This document shows, in pieces, positions 17,008-22,502 of a DNA stretch of 22,502 nucleotides; positions within the stretch are counted from its first letter, which is position 1, and the number at the start of each line of letters is the position of its first letter. The position numbers and the translations under genes are program-made. Source of the stretch: a bacterium (GTDB lineage Bacteria > JAHJDO01); contig JAUSPT010000083.1 of NCBI GenBank assembly GCA_030652805.1, positions 1 through 22,502 of the forward strand. The letters are read 5' to 3'. Below the pieces are notes generated by a model. It was given only the letters and a program-made list of their open reading frames with translations. It was not told the DNA's origin and did not search any database.

Positions 17008-17787
17008 ATGTATGAAGTAAGAACATACCAACAATTAGTAAAAGAGGATGACTTAGTAATAACTAAAGTAATTGCTAAGGAAACAGAACTCTTTATTAAA
17101 GCATGTGTGGATTTAGAGGAAGAAGCTTTAAATTCTCTATTAAAGTATCGCAGATACATAGAGGATTATATAAATCAGAATCCTTTATTTGAGACAACAT
17201 TGTCCTCATATTCTCCGAATGATGATGCTCCTGAGATAGTAAAAGAAATGGCTATACAGGCAAGCAAGGTTAATGTTGGACCTATGGCGTCAGTTGCCGG
17301 CGCAATTGCAGAATATGTTGGAAAGGATCTTATTGAATTCAGTGACGAACTTATCATAGAAAATGGCGGCGATATATATATGAATAGCAAAAAAACGAGA
17401 AATATTTGTATTTTTGCTGGAGAGTCCATTTTCAGTGAAGATATAAAAATTAAAATAGAATCTCAACACATGCCGATAGGTGTCTGCACATCAAGTGGCT
17501 CAGTAGGACATTCTATAAGTTTTGGAACCGCAGATGCAGTTACTGTTTTATCTAAGTCAGCTGTCTTCGCAGATGCAGCAGCTACATCTATAGCAAATAT
17601 GGTAGAAACAGAGGAAGATGTGGAAAGCATCTTGAATTTTTCAAAAAAAATCCACAATCTTAACGGAGTAATTATCATAAAAAATGATACTCTAGGCGCA
17701 TGGGGAGATTTTTGTATTGAAAGGAGGGGAGGAATAAAGTGCCAAAAGTCAGGGTGCGAAAAGATGAACCAATTGATAAAGCACTGA
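17008..17787 (+). CDS. UPF0280 family (ApbE-like) protein
   Basis: 259-residue protein of the UPF0280 family, distantly related to the ApbE flavin transferase. The exact function is unknown. Family-type segments are VGPMASVAGAIAEYVG (90-105), ENGGDIYMNS (117-126), and CTSSGSVGHS plus TADAVTVLSKSAVFADAAAT (about 159-193). An AAGGGGA SD (16994-17000) supports the ATG. No signal peptide or membrane segment is seen. The typical family C terminus GAWGDFCIE is followed by about 24 extra residues encoded over the SD and first 16 codons of rpsU (49-bp overlap), so this tail may have no function. It might be involved in flavin or cofactor metabolism, but this is only a fold-level guess. Confidence 0.85.
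   Translation: MYEVRTYQQLVKEDDLVITKVIAKETELFIKACVDLEEEALNSLLKYRRYIEDYINQNPLFETTLSSYSPNDDAPEIVKEMAIQASKVNVGPMASVAGAIAEYVGKDLIEFSDELIIENGGDIYMNSKKTRNICIFAGESIFSEDIKIKIESQHMPIGVCTSSGSVGHSISFGTADAVTVLSKSAVFADAAATSIANMVETEEDVESILNFSKKIHNLNGVIIIKNDTLGAWGDFCIERRGGIKCQKSGCEKMNQLIKH
17721..17732 (+). promoter_or_regulatory. Double Shine-Dalgarno for rpsU inside the UPF0280 gene
   Basis: AAGGAGG (17721-17727) and GGAGG (17728-17732) lie back to back, the second six bases before the GTG start of rpsU. They fall inside the UPF0280 reading frame. Their strength supports initiation at the unusual GTG codon within the overlap. Confidence 0.75.
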
Positions 17788-17936
17788 GGCGGCTAAAAAG
17801 AAAGATGGACAAGGAGGGTATAATAAGACAGATAAGACAGCTTGAACATTTCGAAAAACCGTCTCAAAAGAAGCGAAGAAAAATGCTCAAGGCCAAGAAA
17901 GACGCTTACAATAAAAACAAGAACAAGGATCAGTAA
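17739..17936 (+). CDS. rpsU: Ribosomal protein bS21
   Basis: Small, very basic 30S protein that contacts the mRNA/anti-SD region in known ribosomes. The 65 residues read MPKVRVRKDEPIDKALRRLK at the start, as expected for bS21, and end in a Lys-rich tail. It starts at GTG behind a double SD within the end of the UPF0280 gene (49-bp overlap, different frame). The stop TAA overlaps the next ATG by one base. No other ribosomal protein gene lies nearby. Confidence 0.93.
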   Translation: MPKVRVRKDEPIDKALRRLKRKMDKEGIIRQIRQLEHFEKPSQKKRRKMLKAKKDAYNKNKNKDQ

Positions 17937-18622
17937 TGGGGCTGTTTTTTCTTATTATTACCATAGCATTGATTTTCTTGATATGGGAGATTGCGTCAGT
18001 TGCTCTTTCAATGACAGGACTGGCGAATGACAAGGCTCGCTTTCAGGCTCTTTCTGCCTTAACAGGAACTGGTTTTACAACAAGAGATTCAGAGCTTATA
18101 GTTAGTCATCGTCAGAGACGGGCGATTGTAATGGGCTTAATGATTCTTGGGAATATTGGCATTATACTGGTTCTTTCAAATATTATTGTTTCCAAGACTA
18201 CGGTGTATTTATTTGTAAAACTGGGTATTCTTTCTGCATTGTTATTCTTTTTATATAAGATTGCCTCTCATAAAGGATTAATGCGTAAGTTAAAGGGGAA
18301 GATAGAAGAGAGATTACTTAAGAGTTCTGTGTTTGAGAAAAGAGCAATAGAAGAAATCCTTAATTTAGCTCAAGGATATGGCGTTGTGGAACTGAATCTG
18401 AAAGAAAATTTTCCTTATGTTGGGCATACACTTGCAGAGTCACCCTTAAGAGAAAAGGATATATTAGTCTTAGCAATAAAGAGAGACCATGCAACTATTC
18501 CTGCGCCAAAAGGCCAGAGAAAAATGCAGATAGATGATACATTGATTTGTTATGGTAAATTGGCTAGTATGAAAGGATTAATTAGCCAGCAAAAGTCAAA
18601 AAGAGAGGCGAAAGTTGGATAA
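17936..18622 (+). CDS. Membrane protein with TrkA-C (RCK-C) domain
   Basis: 228-residue inner-membrane protein. Three hydrophobic segments (about 2-24, 63-82, 87-108) are followed by a cytoplasmic linker and a C-terminal TrkA-C/RCK-C-type domain (about 148-217, with NLKENFPYVGHTLAESPLR). Between the first two helices lies ALTGTGFTTRDSELI (41-55), conserved in this family and reminiscent of the TGFxT filter turns of Trk/Ktr potassium transporters; that similarity may be superficial. A role in cation, probably potassium, transport or its ligand control is inferred from the domain. The start overlaps the rpsU stop, and the end overlaps apgM by 8 bp. Confidence 0.75.
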   Translation: MGLFFLIITIALIFLIWEIASVALSMTGLANDKARFQALSALTGTGFTTRDSELIVSHRQRRAIVMGLMILGNIGIILVLSNIIVSKTTVYLFVKLGILSALLFFLYKIASHKGLMRKLKGKIEERLLKSSVFEKRAIEEILNLAQGYGVVELNLKENFPYVGHTLAESPLREKDILVLAIKRDHATIPAPKGQRKMQIDDTLICYGKLASMKGLISQQKSKREAKVG

Positions 18623-19820
18623 ACTGGATTTGATAAAAGATTTGTCAATTACTAATAATACAAAGATGGTTATGTTAGTTCTTGATGGACTTGGAGGGAT
18701 GGCTTTAGAGGCAGGAGGGAAGACAGAGTTGGAAACAGCAAATACTCCTAATCTTGATTTACTTGCTGAATCAGCTGCTTTGGGAATGACTGATCCTATA
18801 ATGACTGGGATAACCCCTGGAAGCGGGCCTGCGCATCTTGGGCTTTTTGGATATGATCCGATCAAATATTCAATAGGCAGAGGAGCTCTTGCAGGTGCAG
18901 GGATAGGATTTAATATGCAGGAAAATGACTTGGCAGCTAGAATTAACTTTGCCACATATGATAATAATGGATTGATAACAGATCGCAGAGCTGGCCGTAT
19001 TACAACAGATGAAAGCTCCAAGTTATGTGAACTGCTGGATAAAATAGAAATCAGCAATGTTAAGGTATTTGTAAAGCCGGTAAAAGAACATCGTGCAGTA
19101 GTAATATTCAGAGGACCTGGTTTATCAGATAAACTTTCAGATTCTGATCCTCAGAAAACAGGTGTGCAGTCTAAAGAGGTAGTTGCGTTAGATGAGAGTA
19201 CCAAAACTACTGCTATTTTGGTGAACAAATTTATTCATAAAACGCAAAATATTTTGGCTGATAAACATCCGGCAAATACAATATTATTAAGAGGTTTTGC
19301 AAGGAAACCCGAATTGCCGCAGATGAAGGATGTATATAAGTTAAATGCCGCTGCCATTGCAGGTTATCCTATGTATAAAGGGCTGGCTCAGTTTGTTGGT
19401 ATGGAGATACTTCAGACAGGAGGCAATATCCGTGAGGAATTTGAGACTTTAAGAACTAATTTTAGCAGGTTTGATTTCTTCTTCATTCATATAAAGGCAA
19501 CTGATAGTTTCGGAGAGGACGGTAATTTTGATAAAAAGGTTAAGGTTATTGAAGAGGTTGACAGAAATTTAGCGCTTATTACTGATCTTAAGCCTGATGT
19601 TCTGGTTATAACAGGCGATCATTCTACACCCGCTTTTCTAAAATCACACAGCTGGCACCCTGTTCCTTTTTTGCTGCATTCAAAATATTGCAGACCCGAT
19701 GACGTGGGGCATTTTGGAGAAACAAGTTGTTTAAAAGGAGCATTAGGCAGATTTCCAGCGCTTGACATAATGCCTTTAATGATGGCTAACTCGTTAAGAT
19801 TAACAAAATACGGAGCATAG
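18615..19820 (+). CDS. apgM: Archaeal-type cofactor-independent phosphoglycerate mutase
   Basis: Interconverts 3- and 2-phosphoglycerate without 2,3-bisphosphoglycerate. The 401 residues match the ApgM group of the alkaline phosphatase superfamily rather than the roughly 510-residue GpmI. Visible are MLVLDGLGG with metal-binding D24, ITPGSGPAHLGLFGYDP with the probable nucleophile S70, GRGALAGAGIGF (89-100), GDHSTP (334-339, metal ligands), HSWHPVPFLL and the closing RFPALDIMPLMM. The start is a TTG at 18615 with GAGAGG just upstream, overlapping the preceding gene by 8 bp; homologues begin close to this point. Together with ppdK in the same window it would supply or drain PEP. Confidence 0.92.
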   Translation: MDKLDLIKDLSITNNTKMVMLVLDGLGGMALEAGGKTELETANTPNLDLLAESAALGMTDPIMTGITPGSGPAHLGLFGYDPIKYSIGRGALAGAGIGFNMQENDLAARINFATYDNNGLITDRRAGRITTDESSKLCELLDKIEISNVKVFVKPVKEHRAVVIFRGPGLSDKLSDSDPQKTGVQSKEVVALDESTKTTAILVNKFIHKTQNILADKHPANTILLRGFARKPELPQMKDVYKLNAAAIAGYPMYKGLAQFVGMEILQTGGNIREEFETLRTNFSRFDFFFIHIKATDSFGEDGNFDKKVKVIEEVDRNLALITDLKPDVLVITGDHSTPAFLKSHSWHPVPFLLHSKYCRPDDVGHFGETSCLKGALGRFPALDIMPLMMANSLRLTKYGA

Positions 19821-19826
19821 AATTAT

Positions 19827-20780
19827 ATGAAGATTTTAATTACAGGAATTACCGGCTTTGTAGGCAGTCATCTCGCTGATTATACATTAGCAAAGAGGAA
19901 CGTTGAAGTATATGGAACTATAAGATGGCGCAGTAAAACAGAGAACATTGAGCATATAAAGGACAAACTTCATTTAGTTCAGTGTAATCTTAATGATGCA
20001 TCTTCTGTGAATGATTTGATTGTAGACATAAGGCCGGATAAAATATTTCACCTGGCTGCGCAAAGCTTTGTGCCCACTTCGTGGAACAGCCCTACAGAAA
20101 CCCTGACATCAAATATTATTGGAGAATTAAACATATTTGAAGCTATTAGAAGAGCCAAAATTAATCCTTGGATGCAGATTGCAGGTTCATCGGAAGAATA
20201 TGGGATGGTTTACTCGAATGAAACTCCCATAAAAGAAACAAATCCTTTGAGACCGCTGAGTCCTTATGGTGTGAGTAAAGTCGGTCAGGACCTTTTAGCA
20301 TATCAGTATTACATGAGCTATAAACTGAATGTTGTAAGGACCAGGGCATTCAATCATACCGGACCAAGGCGTGGAGATGTTTTTGTTTGTTCGGAATTTG
20401 CAAAACGAATAGCAGAAATAGAAAAAGGGAAAAAAGAACCTGTGATCCTTGTTGGAAATCTTGATGCTCAACGTGACTTTACAGATGTCAGGGATATAGT
20501 AAAAGCCTACTGGTTGGGATTGGATAAGTGCAAGCCCGGTGAAGTTTATAATATCTGTACAGGCAAGGCATATAAAATTAGCGAGGTCATGGATATACTA
20601 ATTAGTTTATCAAAGATAAAAATAGAGATAAAAAAGGATCCTGCAAAGATGAGGCCTTCAGATGTTCCATATCTTGGTGGTGACAGCACTAAGTTTAGAG
20701 AAGCAACTGGATGGAAGCCAGAGATTCCTTTTGAGAGAACATTAAAAGACCTATTGAATTACTGGCGAGAGAAGGTTTGA
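19827..20780 (+). CDS. NAD(P)-dependent SDR, GDP-mannose 4,6-dehydratase/Rmd-like
   Basis: 317-residue extended short-chain dehydrogenase acting on nucleotide sugars. It shows the Rossmann GITGFVGSHL (7-16), HLAAQSFV (75-82), AGSSEEYG (119-126, with Ser and Glu where GMD has its Thr-Ser-Glu), PYGVSK with Y147 and K151, FNHTGPRRG (175-183) and QRDFTDVRDIV in the second half. These patterns resemble GDP-mannose 4,6-dehydratase and the related reductase Rmd. The length is slightly short for GMD and fits Rmd-type proteins, so the exact reaction is open. It probably makes a deoxy sugar for surface glycans. It is the last gene of its operon and its TGA directly abuts the stop of the convergent TMTC-like gene. 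Confidence 0.85.
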   Translation: MKILITGITGFVGSHLADYTLAKRNVEVYGTIRWRSKTENIEHIKDKLHLVQCNLNDASSVNDLIVDIRPDKIFHLAAQSFVPTSWNSPTETLTSNIIGELNIFEAIRRAKINPWMQIAGSSEEYGMVYSNETPIKETNPLRPLSPYGVSKVGQDLLAYQYYMSYKLNVVRTRAFNHTGPRRGDVFVCSEFAKRIAEIEKGKKEPVILVGNLDAQRDFTDVRDIVKAYWLGLDKCKPGEVYNICTGKAYKISEVMDILISLSKIKIEIKKDPAKMRPSDVPYLGGDSTKFREATGWKPEIPFERTLKDLLNYWREKV

Positions 20781-22277
20781 TTATTTTATAGATTCTTCAT
20801 GCTTCTTTTGCTTTTTTAAGACAAGCGACATATTGTAAAGAGCTTCTTTTAGATTGGGATTAATTTCTAATGACTTTTTAAAGTATTTTTCAGCATTGTG
20901 TAACCTGTTGTTATAATATTCTATAAGACCGAGATTGCAGTAGGCTTTTTCATGAGCAGGATTAATTTCAATGCATTTTTTATAGTAATTCTCTGCATTA
21001 GAATATTTCCCTTCTGAAAGGAATACACAACCAAGACTATAGTATCCTAATGCATTGTATGGATTATCTATAATAGTTTTTGACCATAATGTTTTGTCAT
21101 CTTTCCAATCATAATTTCGTTCAAAGGTTCTCATGCCATAAATTATACACAGCAAAGAACATATAAATAAAACAAGATATTTCGTTCTGCTTTTTAATAA
21201 AAAAGGTTTTATTGCAGAAACTAGAATCAGACAGAATCCAAAAGATGCCAGAAATAAGTATCTCTCTGCAACAACATTTACAAGGGGATTGACAACAGGT
21301 ATAAGTGCTGCAAAAATCCAGATCACTCCCATAGTTAAAGGTTTGTTATTTTTATTGTGAAATGTTGCAATTAGAATAATCCCAGTTATGATGAATGTTG
21401 CTATATCAAGTATACTAAAATTGCTAGATAAAGGATGTTCTGTGGAGAGACTTAATGGAATAATTAAAAGCCGCAGATATTCCTTTAACATAAGGCTCAT
21501 TATGTTAAAGGACATTGTTGAGGAGTAGTCAATCTTTGATATAAAACTAGTTCCCGGCGCATGCAGAATAAAAATCCTTGCCACTAAAAAGAGAGAGGAT
21601 ATTAATACATAAGACAGAGCCTTATATTTTAAATTATTTTTTTCATATAATTTGCTGTAAACAATAAAGACAAGTGGCATAATAATAACACTCTCTTTTG
21701 AAGAAAGAGCAAGCATGAAAAATAAACAAGAGAGGAGAATGTATCCTTTGTTTTTTGCTTTTATATAAAACAAAAATGACAATAAAACAAAAATAAATGC
21801 TAAGATGTCTCCTCTAAAACAAATTGCATTTACAACCTCTGTATTAATTGGATGCAATGAGAATAACAGTGCAGTCATAAGTGCAGATTTCCAGCATGAG
21901 AAAAGCAAGAAAGCTATTTTATAAGCGAGTATTACTGCCAGCATGTAGAGTATTAAATTTGTCAAATGGTAACCGGACGCATTGTTAGCCCAAATATAAT
22001 AATCAATGAAATAGCTAGTTGTAGTAACAGGTCTAAAGCTTTCTCGTCCTGAATGCACCCATGCTTCTTGTCCTGAATAGGTAAAGTAATCTTTAGAAAA
22101 AACATGTTTTAAGTTATGAATATCTTTAATAAAAGTATTTTTGACTATTAGTTGAGTATCATCCCAAACAAACTCATTTTTAAAGGTATTCGAATATACC
22201 ATGAATGTGAGCAGCATTAGACAAATAATATGAAAAGTTTTGGTTTGCAAAAAAGATTTAAAGGCAGTAATGTTCAT
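20781..22277 (-). CDS. Polytopic membrane protein with C-terminal TPRs, TMTC/GT-C-like
   Basis: 498-residue protein with about ten hydrophobic segments up to residue 390, then a TPR region. The first loop after helix 1 has NEFVWDDTQLI (35-45), a DD motif placed as in GT-C mannosyltransferases of the TMTC/PMT type. FSLHPINTEVVN and SSKESVIIMPL are also typical of TMTC-like proteins. TPR motifs run at about 405-438 and 439-472. A third (from 473) is cut short at HEESIK, lacking most of its second helix. A role as glycosyltransferase using a lipid-linked sugar is inferred; the substrate is unknown. The neighbouring sugar dehydratase is suggestive but lies on the other strand. An imperfect SD (GGGATAG) precedes the ATG. 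Confidence 0.75.
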   Translation of the reverse strand: MNITAFKSFLQTKTFHIICLMLLTFMVYSNTFKNEFVWDDTQLIVKNTFIKDIHNLKHVFSKDYFTYSGQEAWVHSGRESFRPVTTTSYFIDYYIWANNASGYHLTNLILYMLAVILAYKIAFLLFSCWKSALMTALLFSLHPINTEVVNAICFRGDILAFIFVLLSFLFYIKAKNKGYILLSCLFFMLALSSKESVIIMPLVFIVYSKLYEKNNLKYKALSYVLISSLFLVARIFILHAPGTSFISKIDYSSTMSFNIMSLMLKEYLRLLIIPLSLSTEHPLSSNFSILDIATFIITGIILIATFHNKNNKPLTMGVIWIFAALIPVVNPLVNVVAERYLFLASFGFCLILVSAIKPFLLKSRTKYLVLFICSLLCIIYGMRTFERNYDWKDDKTLWSKTIIDNPYNALGYYSLGCVFLSEGKYSNAENYYKKCIEINPAHEKAYCNLGLIEYYNNRLHNAEKYFKKSLEINPNLKEALYNMSLVLKKQKKHEESIK

Positions 22278-22300
22278 ATCTATCCCACAATGTCATTAAT

Positions 22301-22329
22301 TTTATATCAGCAATAATGCGCTTTTACAA
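22301..22329 (-). promoter_or_regulatory. Promoter of the TMTC-like gene
   Basis: Reading the minus strand, TTGTAA (22329-22324) is followed after exactly 17 bp by TATAAA (22306-22301), preceded by TGA, an extended -10. The start point would be near 22294, with a leader of about 17 nt before the ATG at 22277. This is the best promoter match I found in the window. Confidence 0.6.
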
Positions 22330-22344
22330 TATGAATAAATACAT

Positions 22345-22361
22345 ATCAAAATAATTTTGAT
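22345..22361. promoter_or_regulatory. Inverted repeat upstream of the TMTC-like gene, operator-like
   Basis: ATCAAAA (22345-22351), three bases, then TTTTGAT (22355-22361) form a perfect 7-bp inverted repeat. It lies 16 bp upstream of the -35 box of the minus-strand promoter. No T tract or GC-rich stem makes it look like a terminator, so a dimeric regulator site is the likelier reading, but AT-rich DNA gives such repeats by chance. Confidence 0.3.
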
Positions 22362-22416
22362 TCACTACTGTCCCAACGTTTAAATTTTGTTTTAATGTAA
22401 CCAATGTAGTATCAAT

Positions 22417-22502
22417 ATGTTAGAAGCAAAAAAGGTTTTTATTGATTTGAAATTTACATCATACTGTGGCCATTCTTCTGTCAAAGAACAGAAAGGAGTG
22501 GT
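22417..22502 (+). CDS. Possible 5' end of a plus-strand gene, cut by the window edge
   Basis: An open frame starts at ATG 22417 and runs without a stop to the window edge (28 codons plus two bases, beginning MLEAKKVFIDLKFTSYCGHS). I do not recognise the product. No Shine-Dalgarno precedes this ATG. Within it a small inverted repeat (TTCTGT 22476-22481 with ACAGAA 22488-22493) is followed by AAAGGAG (22492-22498), which could equally be the SD of a gene starting just beyond the window. Either this frame is real, or this is leader sequence. Confidence 0.2.
   Translation, partial: MLEAKKVFIDLKFTSYCGHSSVKEQKGV

Noticed and set aside
18596-19057. 153-codon open frame on the minus strand over the start of apgM
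   Set aside because: Shadow of the apgM gene, whose motifs are clear. The antisense product is Ser/Pro/Ile-rich and unlike a known family.
152-22277. CRISPR array, intact insertion sequence, prophage or toxin-antitoxin pair
   Set aside because: No spaced repeat series, transposase, integrase or small paired ORFs were seen. Genes are contiguous core functions with little free space.
22468-22493. Peptide GHSSVKEQ, like the nonsense peptides seen when tRNA genes are translated
   Set aside because: The underlying bases do not match the conserved tRNA 5' and D-arm bases, and no anticodon arm or T-loop (GTTCRA) can be placed before the edge.

Overview
The window looks like chromosome from an AT-rich, diderm (lipid A-making) bacterium. 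The diagnostic genes are an outer-membrane BamA, a Skp/OmpH chaperone, a fused LpxC-FabZ protein, LpxA and LpxI, next to a McsA-McsB-ClpC arginine-phosphorylation protease module best known from Firmicutes. With a tandem DUF4159 protein and an archaeal-type phosphoglycerate mutase, this mix suggests an uncultured candidate-phylum lineage, for example Omnitrophota or a relative on the PVC side. That placement is inference from gene content; no rRNA gene is present to test it.

Region 1 (1-223) holds a rho-independent terminator for something upstream, a pair of 14-bp direct repeats, and a probable promoter with an overlapping inverted repeat. Region 2 (224-12669) is a tightly packed nine-gene plus-strand operon: ppdK, mcsA, mcsB, clpC, bamA, ompH/skp, lpxC-fabZ, lpxA, lpxI. 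Gaps are at most about 15 bp and several stops overlap the next start. It joins cytoplasmic proteolysis (arginine tagging by McsB, unfolding by ClpC) to outer-membrane protein assembly and the first steps of lipid A synthesis. lpxD and lpxB are not in the window. Region 3 (12666-14156) is a lone minus-strand gene for a secreted protein with two DUF4159 domains. Its stop overlaps that of lpxI, and it has its own promoter.

Region 4 (14261-20780) is a second plus-strand operon of eight genes: M50 site-2-type protease, trpS (with a four-cysteine motif like that of iron-sulfur TrpRS), pheA (chorismate mutase-prephenate dehydratase-ACT), an UPF0280/ApbE-like gene, rpsU overlapping it by 49 bp, a TrkA-C membrane protein, apgM, and a GDP-mannose dehydratase-like SDR gene. 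Region 5 (20781-22277) is a minus-strand gene for a polytopic TMTC-like membrane protein ending in TPR repeats. It abuts the SDR gene with no gap and has a good predicted promoter. The last 225 bp are mostly non-coding and end with the possible start of another plus-strand gene.

I found no CRISPR array, tRNA, rRNA, intact insertion sequence or phage gene. Most of the window is ordinary core genome. The points worth a second look are the operon architecture, the tandem DUF4159 gene, the TrpRS cysteine motif, the UPF0280-rpsU overlap and a few small DNA elements. I do not see clear evidence of an entirely new biological system.
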